Of a stretch of 15,894 nt of DNA, positions 1-6,366 are shown one piece after another. Within the stretch, counting starts at the first letter, position 1. Every line of letters starts with the position of its first letter. A program made the translations under genes and the position numbers. The stretch covers positions 1 through 15,894 of the forward strand of contig DATJZH010000236.1 in the NCBI GenBank assembly GCA_035499215.1. Direction: 5' to 3'. The stretch comes from DATJZH01 sp035499215. GTDB lineage: Bacteria > Actinomycetota > Actinomycetes > Streptosporangiales > Streptosporangiaceae. A model generated the notes under the pieces. It had not been told where the DNA came from. It saw only the letters and a list, made by a program, of their open reading frames with translations, and searched no databases.

Positions 1-21
1 GAACAAGGGCCGTGGCGCTGA
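1..21 (+). CDS. Possible C-terminal end of parA (partial)
   Basis: Frame 1 reads E-Q-G-P-W-R followed by a TGA stop, 36 bases before the parB start. In actinomycetes parA almost always lies directly upstream of parB on the same strand, so this tail could be the last six codons of ParA, the Walker-type ATPase that positions ParB-parS complexes. Six residues carry no family signature. The third forward frame also stays open well into parB, so the assignment rests on gene order and one stop codon. Confidence 0.3.
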   Translation, partial: EQGPWR

Positions 22-57
22 CCGGACACGGACGCAAGGCGGCGGCAGGGAGGCGCG

Positions 58-999
58 ATGCCCCAGCAGAGGCGGGGACTGGGCAAGGGACTCGGCGCGC
101 TGATCCCGTCGGCTCCGGTCACGGTGGTACCTGAGCGGGCCGATGGCAGGACCGCTTCCGCGGGCGAACGGCAGTCGCGGGTCGCTGGCGCGTACTTCGA
201 CGAGATTCCGGTCGGCGCTGTCTTTCCCAACCCCCGTCAGCCGCGGCAGGTCTTCGACGAGGACGCGCTGGACGAGCTGAAACAATCGCTCCAGGCAGTG
301 GGCCTGCTGCAGCCTGTTGTCGTACGGAAGACGGCAGGTGACCGCTACGAGATCGTGATGGGCGAGCGCAGGTGGCGCGCTTGCCAGCTCGCTGGCCTTG
401 CCGAAATCCCCGCTATCGTCCGCGCCACCTCGGATGACGACCTGCTCAGGGATGCGCTGATCGAGAACCTGCACCGCGAGCAGCTCAATCCGCTAGAAGA
501 GGCCGCAGCCTACCAGCAGCTGCTCGATGACTTCTCGGCCACCCATGACGAGCTCGCCCGGCGCATCGGAAGATCGCGGCCGCACATCTCCAACACGATC
601 AGGCTGCTGAGCCTGCCGCCCGGGGTGCAGAAGCGGGTAGCTGCGGGAGTTCTCAGCGCCGGGCACGCGCGGGCGCTGCTGTCGGTGCAAGATTCCCGGG
701 ATCAGGAGCAGCTGTCGCATCGCATCGTCGCTGAGGGCCTGTCAGTGCGCGCTGTCGAGGAGATCGTCGCGCTGGGCGCCCAGCCGGCCAGGGGGCGGCG
801 CCATCCGCGTGGCAAGGCTCCGGTCGCGCCGGGACTGAAGGAGCTCGCGGACCGCCTGTCGGACGTCTTCGAGACCCGCGTCAAGGTGGAACTTGGCCAG
901 CGGAAGGGCAAGATAGTGGTTGAGTTCGCGACGCTGGACGATCTGGAGCGCATCGTCGCCGCCATGTCACCCGGCTGGCCGCAGAGCCGCAGTGCGTAA
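58..999 (+). CDS. parB: Chromosome partitioning protein ParB
   Basis: ParB is the CTP-dependent DNA clamp that loads at parS, spreads over the origin region, is moved by ParA and recruits SMC. The 313-residue length is normal for the family. The basic N-terminal motif RRGLGKGLGALIP (residues 5-17) matches the ParA-contacting region. The CTP-binding boxes are GERRWRA (102-108) and ENLHREQLNPLEEA (136-149). A helix-turn-helix follows at about 162-187, and the C-terminal dimerisation domain spans about 259-303. The ATG at 58 has a GGGAGG ribosome-binding site at 48-53 with a four-base spacer, which fixes the start. A parS site lies 48 bases past the stop. The poorly conserved linker at 18-46 is typical. 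I see no missing residues and am confident of the call. Confidence 0.97.
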   Translation: MPQQRRGLGKGLGALIPSAPVTVVPERADGRTASAGERQSRVAGAYFDEIPVGAVFPNPRQPRQVFDEDALDELKQSLQAVGLLQPVVVRKTAGDRYEIVMGERRWRACQLAGLAEIPAIVRATSDDDLLRDALIENLHREQLNPLEEAAAYQQLLDDFSATHDELARRIGRSRPHISNTIRLLSLPPGVQKRVAAGVLSAGHARALLSVQDSRDQEQLSHRIVAEGLSVRAVEEIVALGAQPARGRRHPRGKAPVAPGLKELADRLSDVFETRVKVELGQRKGKIVVEFATLDDLERIVAAMSPGWPQSRSA

Positions 1000-1030
1000 C
1001 AGGCTATCGGCTGCGTAACAGGCTGATGCC
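993..1030 (+). repeat. 19-bp tandem duplication across the parB stop
   Basis: Two adjacent 19-base units, 993-1011 and 1012-1030, share their first 13 bases (TGCGTAACAGGCT). The first copy contains the parB TAA stop (997-999). It looks like a small local slippage duplication; no function is evident. Confidence 0.7.
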
Positions 1031-1046
1031 GCCTGGTCGTGGTCGT

Positions 1047-1062
1047 TGTTTCACGTGAAACC
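1047..1062. promoter_or_regulatory. parS: parS centromere site
   Basis: The 14-base core GTTTCACGTGAAAC (1048-1061) is a perfect palindrome and is identical to the core of the bacterial parS consensus TGTTTCACGTGAAACA. The full 16-mer differs only in its last base (C instead of A). It lies between the convergent parB and aldolase genes, so it interrupts no reading frame. ParB is expected to load here. Actinomycetes carry several parS copies near oriC; this is the only one I found in the window. Confidence 0.95.
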
Positions 1063-1135
1063 GGGCGGCCGCCGGGCGCACCAGTTCAGGAGCAGTCTCC
1101 TTGGCCGTCCGCTGGGCGCATTCGGGAAGCCGGGA

Positions 1136-2158
1136 TCAGTCCTCGCCGCGAACTGCGGCGAGGAACAGGTCCACGTCGGCCTCCGCCGTATCGAAGGCCG
1201 TCATCCAGCGGACGACATGCTCGTCGAAGTCCCACACATCGAAGGTCCAGTCTTTCCCAAGCCGCTTGATCCGGTCGAGATCCAGCATCGCGAACACCGC
1301 ATTACCTTGAACCGGGTACCGGAGGCAGACGCCCGGAATGTCCGCAAGGCCACTGGCAAGCCGCTGCGCCATGGCATTGGCGTGCCGCGCATTCCGCAGC
1401 CAGAGATCGTCAGTCAGCAGTGCGCTGAACTGAGCCGCCAGGAACCGCATCTTGGAGGCCAGCTGCACCTGCTGCTTGCGCTGGAAGCGCGCGTCCGCAA
1501 CGAGGTCCGGGTTCATCACGAGGACGGCTTCGGCGCCAACGGCGCCGTTCTTGGTACCGCCGAAGCTCAGCACATCGATGCCCGCCGCGAGGTCGGCGGG
1601 GCCGCAGCCGAGAGTGGCGGCTGCGTTAGCCAGACGCGCGCCGTCCAGGTAGATCAGCAGGCCTGTGCTGCGGCAGAAGTCAGTTAGCTCGCGCAGCTCG
1701 TCGAGCGTGTAGCAGGTTCCCAGTTCCGTGGCCTGGGTGATCTCCACAACCCGCGGCTGGACCCGGTGTTCGTCGGCGCGCCCGCCGAGGCGGCTGGCGA
1801 TGAGGTCAGGCGAGAGCTTCCCGTCGCGCGCCGGGACCAGCAACAGCTTGCTGCCGAGCACCCGCTCCACGGCACCGCACTCGTCGGTGTTGAGGTGCGA
1901 GGAGTCGGCGCAGATGATCGCCTCGAAGGGCCGGAGCATCAGGCTCAGGCCAAGTACGTTCGCGGCGCTGCCGGTGAAGACGAAGAAGGCGGCCCTGGCG
2001 CCGAACGCCTCGCAGAGCCGGTCGCCTGCCGCTGCCGTCCACTGATCGCCGCCATAGGCAATGGCGTCGCCGGAGTTCGCCTCGGCAAGCGCCCGCAGGA
2101 CCGCCGGATGGGCACCCGCGTGGTTGTCGCTGCCGAAACTCTTGCGCGCAGTCCTCAC
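1136..2158 (-). CDS. Low-specificity L-threonine aldolase family protein (PLP-dependent)
   Basis: This is a 340-residue fold-type I PLP enzyme of the threonine aldolase / beta-eliminating lyase family. Its likely reaction is cleavage of L-threonine or L-allo-threonine to glycine and acetaldehyde in the cytoplasm. Visible signatures are SDNHAGAHP at 10-18, the phosphate-binding GSAAN at 63-67, LDGARLAN at 171-178 (D172 would contact the PLP ring nitrogen) and SFGGTKNGA around the Schiff-base lysine K203. Length is normal (about 340-350). The GTG start has no good ribosome-binding site but sits six bases after a TAGGCT -10-like box, so leaderless translation is possible. It converges on parB and diverges from the GNAT gene, so it is probably a single-gene unit. 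Substrate preference cannot be read from sequence; a related beta-hydroxy amino acid lyase is the main alternative. Confidence 0.9.
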   Translation of the reverse strand: MRTARKSFGSDNHAGAHPAVLRALAEANSGDAIAYGGDQWTAAAGDRLCEAFGARAAFFVFTGSAANVLGLSLMLRPFEAIICADSSHLNTDECGAVERVLGSKLLLVPARDGKLSPDLIASRLGGRADEHRVQPRVVEITQATELGTCYTLDELRELTDFCRSTGLLIYLDGARLANAAATLGCGPADLAAGIDVLSFGGTKNGAVGAEAVLVMNPDLVADARFQRKQQVQLASKMRFLAAQFSALLTDDLWLRNARHANAMAQRLASGLADIPGVCLRYPVQGNAVFAMLDLDRIKRLGKDWTFDVWDFDEHVVRWMTAFDTAEADVDLFLAAVRGED

Positions 2159-2164
2159 CGCTCG

Positions 2165-2170
2165 AGCCTA
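2165..2170 (-). promoter_or_regulatory. Candidate -10 box for a leaderless aldolase transcript
   Basis: On the minus strand TAGGCT (TAnnnT type) ends six bases before the GTG start at 2158. Transcription beginning seven bases downstream would start on the GTG itself. No recognisable -35 is present, and no Shine-Dalgarno sequence precedes the GTG, which fits leaderless initiation. Weak single-box evidence. Confidence 0.35.
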
Positions 2171-2240
2171 ACCTGGCCGCGGGTACCGGTCCGGATGACG
2201 GTTTCCGCGGGCGGTCCGCGCCGGTTCCAGACAGCAGCTC

Positions 2241-2253
2241 TTGCGGTCCGCAA
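2241..2253. promoter_or_regulatory. 13-bp palindrome in the aldolase/GNAT divergent region
   Basis: TTGCGG-T-CCGCAA is a perfect 6+1+6 inverted repeat in the 234-base gap between the divergent aldolase and GNAT genes. Its size and location would suit an operator for a dimeric repressor, but no regulator gene is adjacent and short GC-rich palindromes arise by chance in this genome. Confidence 0.3.
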
Positions 2254-2392
2254 ACCTCGCCGCGCGCTCACCCTGGCCGTGCCGGGTGCGAGTACGATGT
2301 TCACGGGCAGGCGCGAGAGGCGTGCTGCGAAGCCGCTGGATGCGCTGTCAGCCGCGTGGGGGAACTCATGGCCATCGACCACAGGGGTGCCA

Positions 2393-3010
2393 GTGCCGCG
2401 CCGTGTCGCCAACATTACGCTGGACAATCTGGATGACCTGCCGCTGAAGTGCCGGCGCTGCGTCTTCTGGGAGCTCGATCCGGTCAGCCAGGCGCGCGCG
2501 CTGGAAGAGGGAGATCCGGCCCTGGAGAAGGAAGCCTGGATCTCCTCGGTTCTCCTGGAGTGGGGGAGTTGCGGCAAGGTCATCTACGTCGACGGCGCGC
2601 CGGCCGGCTACATGCTCTATGCGCCGCCCCGGCAGGTGCCGAGGTCGTTCGCCTTCCCCACGAGCCCCGTGAGCGCCGACGCAGTGCTGCTGGCCACTGC
2701 TTACGTTATTTCCGAGTTTTCCGGCGGCGGCCTGGGGAGGATACTCGTGCAGAGCCTGGCGAAGGATCTCACCAGGCGTAACGTAAAGGCCATCGAGGCC
2801 TTCGGCGACCTTAAGTGGGATGGCCCGGGCTGCGTCGTGCCGGCCGACTACCTGCTGGCCGTGGGCTTCAAGACAGTGCGCCCACACGCCAGGTACCCGC
2901 GGCTGCGCCTTGATCTCAAGACCGCGCTGTCGTGGCGAGAGGATGTCGAGGTGGCACTCGAGAGACTGCTGGGGTCGATGACGCCAGAGCGGCCATTGCG
3001 CCTCGCCTAG
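2393..3010 (+). CDS. GNAT family N-acetyltransferase
   Basis: This is a 205-residue acetyltransferase-fold protein that would transfer an acyl group from acyl-CoA to an unknown amine. The acyl-CoA pyrophosphate loop is SGGGLGRILVQ at 110-120, with a preceding beta-strand and a C-terminal segment ADYLLAVGFKTVRPHARYPRLRL typical of the actinomycete orthologues found next to trxA/parB. A conserved KCRRCVFWE stretch (19-27, cysteines 20 and 23) sits near the N-terminus. The open frame extends to 1766, but that extension lies partly opposite the aldolase gene. The GTG at 2393 is chosen because AGGGG (2383-2387) precedes it by five bases and family homology begins there; an in-frame ATG at 2297 is the alternative. 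It is convergent with trxA across a strong inverted repeat. Substrate unknown. Confidence 0.88.
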   Translation: MPRRVANITLDNLDDLPLKCRRCVFWELDPVSQARALEEGDPALEKEAWISSVLLEWGSCGKVIYVDGAPAGYMLYAPPRQVPRSFAFPTSPVSADAVLLATAYVISEFSGGGLGRILVQSLAKDLTRRNVKAIEAFGDLKWDGPGCVVPADYLLAVGFKTVRPHARYPRLRLDLKTALSWREDVEVALERLLGSMTPERPLRLA

Positions 3011-3036
3011 GCCCGCCGGGCCTGGCCGCCAGGGAA

Positions 3037-3095
3037 AAGTCAGCGGCCAGGGCTGGCGAGCGGCTGACTTCAGTCCCCGCGCGCCAGCCCTGGCC
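3037..3095. terminator. Bidirectional terminator-like inverted repeats between GNAT and trxA
   Basis: A perfect 14-bp inverted repeat, 3045-3058 with 3082-3095 (arm GGCCAGGGCTGGCG), lies between the convergent GNAT and trxA stop codons. A second 8-bp pair, AAGTCAGC (3037-3044) with GCTGACTT (3063-3070), interleaves with it, so the two stems cannot both form as simple nested hairpins. There is no U-tract, as is common for actinomycete terminators. Its placement suits termination in both directions. Confidence 0.65.
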
Positions 3096-3119
3096 TGCCG
3101 CCCGCCTGCCTGCCGGAAC

Positions 3120-3443
3120 TCAGATATAGTCGGCTAGCTCGCGCAGCAGCGCCGATTTCGGCTTGGCGCCGACGATCTCCTTCACGACCTCGCCGCCCTT
3201 GAACACGCTGAGCGTCGGGATGTTCAGGATGTGGTAGCGCTGCGCCACGGCTGGATTCTCGTCGACGTTCAGCTTGACCACATCAATCTTGTCAGCGTGC
3301 TCGCTGGCAATTTCCTCCAGCACGGGAGCGACCTGGCGGCACGGCCCGCACCATTCCGCCCAGTAGTCGACGAGGACGGGCTTGTCGTTCTTCAGCACGT
3401 GAAGATCGAAGCTCGCGTCGGTTACAGCCCTGGTTGTGCCCAC
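3120..3443 (-). CDS. trxA: Thioredoxin TrxA
   Basis: This 107-residue single-domain thioredoxin reduces disulfides in cytoplasmic proteins and is recycled by thioredoxin reductase. The active site WCGPC is at 31-35 (C32, C35), the buried aspartate is D26 in VDYW, and the cis-proline is P76 in NIPT. Length is normal and there is no signal peptide or membrane segment. The start is GTG, with an AGGAAG ribosome-binding site at 3452-3457 and an eight-base spacer; the nearby ATG upstream is in another frame. It follows trxB by 80 bases on the same strand and is probably co-transcribed from the SigR-type promoter upstream of trxB. The inverted repeats just past the stop would end the transcript. Confidence 0.97.
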   Translation of the reverse strand: MGTTRAVTDASFDLHVLKNDKPVLVDYWAEWCGPCRQVAPVLEEIASEHADKIDVVKLNVDENPAVAQRYHILNIPTLSVFKGGEVVKEIVGAKPKSALLRELADYI

Positions 3444-3523
3444 TTGATGGACTTCCTTCCGTTCATAGATGCCTTACCCCGTTGCCTGGGGCAGTCGCTG
3501 TTGCGCTGAAGTCGCTTCCCCGC

Positions 3524-4456
3524 TCAGTCCTGGTGATCGGCTAGCCATCGCTCTGCGTCCAGGGCCGCGGCGCAGCCCGTGCCCGCGGCGGTCACAGCCT
3601 GACGATAGATATGGTCCACCACGTCCCCGGCAGCGAACACGCCCTCCAGAGCAGTCCGGGTCGAGGGATGCTCGACCTGCAGGTATCCCTCGGCGTCGGT
3701 AGCCAGCTGGCCGGTGAAAAGCTCGCTTCGCGGATCGTGCCCGATCGCCACGAACAGCCCCGTGACTGCCAGCGTGCTCTCCTGGCCGGACTTGACGTCG
3801 CGGATCCTCAGGCCGCTGACCCGCTCGCTGCCCAGGACCTCGGTGACCTCGCTGTTCCACTGGAATCGGATCTCGGGATTGGCCGCTGCCCGGTCCTGCA
3901 TGATCTTGGAAGCCCGCAGCGCATCGCGGCGATGCACGATGGTGACCGAGCGCGCGAATCTGGTCAGGAAGGTGGCCTCTTCCATCGCGGAGTCACCGCC
4001 CCCTACCACGGCGATGTCTTGGTCCCGGAAGAAGAATCCGTCACAGGTGGCGCACCAGGACACGCCGTGCCCGGATAGCGTCTTCTCGCCCGGCACTCCG
4101 AGTTCCCGGTAGCTCGATCCCGTCGCGATGATTACCGTCCGGGCCCGGTAGGTGTCGTTACCCGCCTTAATGACCTTGGGGCTGGCCGCAAGGTCAACCT
4201 CGGTGACATCGTCGGCCACGAGCTCGGCGCCGAACCGTTCGGCCTGCTTGCGGATGGCGTCCATCAGATCGGGCCCGAGAACGCCATCGGGAAAGCCGGG
4301 GAAGTTCTCGACATCGGTAGTGTTCATCAGTGCGCCGCCCGAGGTCACCGAGCCCTCGAACAGCAGGGGGCTCAGGCGTGCCCTGGCCGCGTACAGGGCG
4401 GCGGTGTACCCCGCCGGCCCCGAGCCGATGACAATGACATCCCGGACGTCAGCCAC
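3524..4456 (-). CDS. trxB: Thioredoxin-disulfide reductase TrxB
   Basis: This FAD-dependent NADPH:thioredoxin reductase supplies electrons to TrxA. The 310-residue length fits the low-molecular-weight bacterial class. The FAD dinucleotide motif GSGPAG is at 11-16, the redox-active CATC at 135-138, the NADPH motif GGGDSAMEEA at 152-161, the 2'-phosphate-binding HRR at 175-177, and the C-terminal FAD motif GVFAAGDV at 272-279. The GTG start at 4456 follows a purine-rich GAGAGGGG stretch. It is downstream of the anti-sigma gene with a 73-base gap holding a GGGAAT-N18-GTT promoter, and upstream of trxA. Order and content match trxBA operons of Streptomyces, which are known targets of the thiol-stress sigma factor SigR. 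All catalytic residues are present. Confidence 0.98.
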   Translation of the reverse strand: MADVRDVIVIGSGPAGYTAALYAARARLSPLLFEGSVTSGGALMNTTDVENFPGFPDGVLGPDLMDAIRKQAERFGAELVADDVTEVDLAASPKVIKAGNDTYRARTVIIATGSSYRELGVPGEKTLSGHGVSWCATCDGFFFRDQDIAVVGGGDSAMEEATFLTRFARSVTIVHRRDALRASKIMQDRAAANPEIRFQWNSEVTEVLGSERVSGLRIRDVKSGQESTLAVTGLFVAIGHDPRSELFTGQLATDAEGYLQVEHPSTRTALEGVFAAGDVVDHIYRQAVTAAGTGCAAALDAERWLADHQD

Positions 4457-4489
4457 GACTACTGCCCCTCTCTCCCTTGCACTGGCGTC

Positions 4490-4516
4490 AACCGATCTTA
4501 GAGCCGGGAGATTCCC
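4490..4516 (-). promoter_or_regulatory. SigR/SigH-type promoter for trxBA
   Basis: On the minus strand GGGAAT (4516-4511), an exact 18-base spacer (4510-4493) and GTT (4492-4490) match the actinomycete SigR/SigH consensus GGGAAT-N18/19-GTT. It lies in the short gap between the anti-sigma gene and trxB, in the correct orientation, with room for a transcription start about 25-30 bases before the trxB GTG. In Streptomyces coelicolor trxBA has a SigR-dependent promoter of this type. This suggests that trxBA is uncoupled from sigM readthrough and induced by disulfide stress. Confidence 0.75.
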
Positions 4517-4529
4517 GCGCAGGTACTCC

Positions 4530-5489
4530 TCAGCCGGCTGGCAGCGCCCGGCGGGCGAGCACGTCGCTGTCCGATCCCGAGCAGGCCTGCCCCACCACCA
4601 CGATCTGCTCGGTGACCGATCCAGCCGCGGCGAAGACGATCACCGTTGCCGGGCTGCTGTCGTAGCGGGCCACATCGACGAGCTTCACCTCGCCGCCGCC
4701 CGAGATCCTGGCTACGCAGGCCGCCAGCATGCTGCCGGACAGCGCTGAGCCGGTGCCGGTCGCCGCGCGGGGCGCAGCTGACGCGCCCGGCACGACGGAT
4801 ATGGCGGGCGATTTCATGTTCGACTGAACACGCGATATTTCGCTACGGACCTGAGCAGTCAGTGCAGTGGAAGTGAAGTTCGTGCCGGTCGACACGGGAG
4901 TAAAGGTATGGCTCCTGGCAGCGTGCCGGTCCCGCTCCCGGCGGCCAGACCGCACTGCGCTGGCCGAGCTTGCCCCGGCGCGGGCAATGCCGGTCCCGCT
5001 CCCGGCGGCCGGGGCGGCGTGCACGCCGTTGAGTCCGCCTGAACCACTCGATTCAGCGCTCGCGGAACTGGTCGAGCCAGCGGAACCGCCTAGCTGGCTG
5101 ATCCCGTAGCCGCCGCCCACGATGATCGCGACAGCACCGGCTGCGGCCAGCGCACGGACTGGCGTCGACGCGGACATGATGGGCAGCGGCCGTCGCGGAC
5201 TTGTCCTCCGGTCCGCGAGGTCCCCGCGCCCCGGCTGTTTCCCGGCGGCCGGGGCGATCCGCTGTGCTGCCTCGGTGGCGAGCGCGCTGTGGATCCTGGC
5301 GGCGAGATGCTCGGGGACTGGCGGCACCGTCGTGCAGGCCAGCAGGGTTGTCACTGTAGCCAGGCCGTCGCTCGCCGCCGCGCAGCGTGCGCATTCCGCA
5401 AGGTGGGCCCGGACCTGCGCCGTCCTCCGCGGCCTCAGGTCGCCCTCGCGAAACCGGGCTATCGCCGCGGTGCTGACATGGCGCGTCAT
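4530..5489 (-). CDS. rsmA: Membrane-anchored anti-sigma factor (zinc-finger type), SigM partner
   Basis: This 319-residue protein should bind SigM at the membrane and hold it inactive. The N-terminal cytoplasmic domain has the zinc anti-sigma signature H29-x3-C33-x2-C36 in HLAECARC. One membrane segment lies at about 111-131 (VRALAAAGAVAIIVGGGYGIS). A long Ser/Ala/Gly-rich linker follows (about 136-245), then a small extracellular domain (about 250-319) with cysteines C258 and C303. The ATG overlaps the sigM TGA as ATGA, indicating translational coupling and a near-equal ratio with SigM. Position between sigM and trxB matches mycobacterial rsmA (Rv3912). The linker contains a 23-base repeat read in two frames. 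The inducing signal is unknown. The family call is firm; the partner follows from the gene overlap. Confidence 0.88.
   Translation of the reverse strand: MTRHVSTAAIARFREGDLRPRRTAQVRAHLAECARCAAASDGLATVTTLLACTTVPPVPEHLAARIHSALATEAAQRIAPAAGKQPGRGDLADRRTSPRRPLPIMSASTPVRALAAAGAVAIIVGGGYGISQLGGSAGSTSSASAESSGSGGLNGVHAAPAAGSGTGIARAGASSASAVRSGRRERDRHAARSHTFTPVSTGTNFTSTALTAQVRSEISRVQSNMKSPAISVVPGASAAPRAATGTGSALSGSMLAACVARISGGGEVKLVDVARYDSSPATVIVFAAAGSVTEQIVVVGQACSGSDSDVLARRALPAG
4924..5010 (-). repeat. 23-bp direct repeat in the anti-sigma linker
   Basis: An identical 23-base sequence occurs at 4924-4946 and 4988-5010. The 64-base offset is not a multiple of three, so on the coding strand the copies are translated in different frames: AAGSGTG in the upstream copy and RRERDRHA in the downstream one. 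The 17 bases at 5240-5256 repeat 5000-5016 as a third partial copy. It lies in the low-complexity extracellular linker. Confidence 0.85.
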
Positions 5490-6160
5490 GACAGGTCTTG
5501 GCCCCCTTCCGGCGAGGGTAGGACGCTGCGGCCGGGCGATCGGTTCCCTCCCGCCTGGCCAGGCACGCCCCGGCTCCGCAGGTGGGCGAGCAGCGGAAGC
5601 AATCGTGCCCGGCCGCGAGCGCAGCGGCTCTTTACCGTTCCCGCCGAGATTCCGAGTACCTCGGCTGCGTCCGCAACCGGGTAGCCGAGCATGTCAACAA
5701 GCACGAGGACTGCTTGCTGGTCCGGCGGCAGAGTTCGCAGCGCTGCCAGCACATCCAGGGCGGTATCGCTGTCCGACGAGGGATCGAGACTGGCCAGGCC
5801 GCTGGCCAGGTTCTCCAGCGCTCGCTCATCGGTGCCAGCAGCTGGCCGGGTGGCTTTGCGGCGCAGCCGGTCCAGGCAGGCGTTCACCACTATTCTGTGC
5901 AGCCAGGTGGTGACGGCGGAGTCGCCGCGGAAGTAGGCAGCCCGCCGGAATGCGGAGATCATCGCGTCCTGGACTGCGTCCGCCGCTTCCTCCGGGTCGG
6001 CGAGCGTGCGGATCGCTACCGCCCACAGCCGGTCCTGGTGGCGCGAGAACAGCTGCCCGAAGGCACCCGGGTCACCCTCGACATGCCGCCGCAGCAACTC
6101 GGCATCGGATGGCTCGGCATCGGATGGCTCGGCATCCAATGGCACCGGGCCAGCTGGCAC
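5486..6160 (-). CDS. sigM: ECF RNA polymerase sigma factor SigM
   Basis: This 224-residue extracytoplasmic-function sigma factor has only regions 2 and 4. Region 2 spans about 33-101, with DPEEAADAVQDAMISAF and the DNA-contacting TTWLHRIVVNACLDRLRR. Region 4 spans about 144-190, with LPPDQQAVLVLVDMLGYPVADAAEVLGI and the recognition helix SAGTVKSRCARGRARL. Sequence and context match mycobacterial SigM (Rv3911), upstream of the anti-sigma factor and trxB. The N-terminus carries three 5-residue repeats (PLDAE, PSDAE, PSDAE) and the C-terminus a disordered tail of about 30 residues. The GTG at 6160 is the first start in this frame but has no clear ribosome-binding site; GTG at 6145 is an alternative that keeps the repeats. 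The gene overlaps the anti-sigma start by four bases. I found no convincing ECF autoregulatory promoter upstream. Confidence 0.92.
   Translation of the reverse strand: MPAGPVPLDAEPSDAEPSDAELLRRHVEGDPGAFGQLFSRHQDRLWAVAIRTLADPEEAADAVQDAMISAFRRAAYFRGDSAVTTWLHRIVVNACLDRLRRKATRPAAGTDERALENLASGLASLDPSSDSDTALDVLAALRTLPPDQQAVLVLVDMLGYPVADAAEVLGISAGTVKSRCARGRARLLPLLAHLRSRGVPGQAGGNRSPGRSVLPSPEGGQDLS
6098..6142 (-). repeat. 15-bp tandem repeat (three copies) in the sigM 5' end
   Basis: Units 6098-6112 and 6113-6127 are identical (plus strand CTCGGCATCGGATGG); the third, 6128-6142, differs at two bases. They encode PSDAE, PSDAE and PLDAE on the minus strand. The unit length preserves the frame, so copy number can change without breaking sigM. 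Confidence 0.9.
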
Positions 6161-6366
6161 CGGGTCGGACGAGACAGAACCGGGCCCCGCAGCGGACGCT
6201 GGCCTGGCCGGGCCAGCTGGCGCCTCGCGGGGCTGCGGCAGCGCTCGCCTGGTCGGGCGGCCGCCCGCATCGTGCCGTCCCGTCGCTATCCTCCGTCCTG
6301 AGCATCGCCCGCTGCCCGCCCCGTCGCGCCCGGCATCCGGCCGCGCAGCCTAGCTCACCATCACCG

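Noticed and set aside
2293..2298. TACGAT as a -10 box for the GNAT gene
   Set aside because: No -35 at 16-18 bases, and it lies about 95 bases before the chosen start; support is too weak to list as a promoter.
1766..2392. Upstream extension of the GNAT frame
   Set aside because: Partly antisense to the aldolase and without family similarity; the GTG at 2393 has a ribosome-binding site and begins at the conserved N-terminus.
4505..4517. CGGGA-GAT-TCCCG hairpin as an anti-sigma terminator
   Set aside because: Stem of only five pairs, and it overlaps the GGGAAT element, which explains the sequence better as a promoter.
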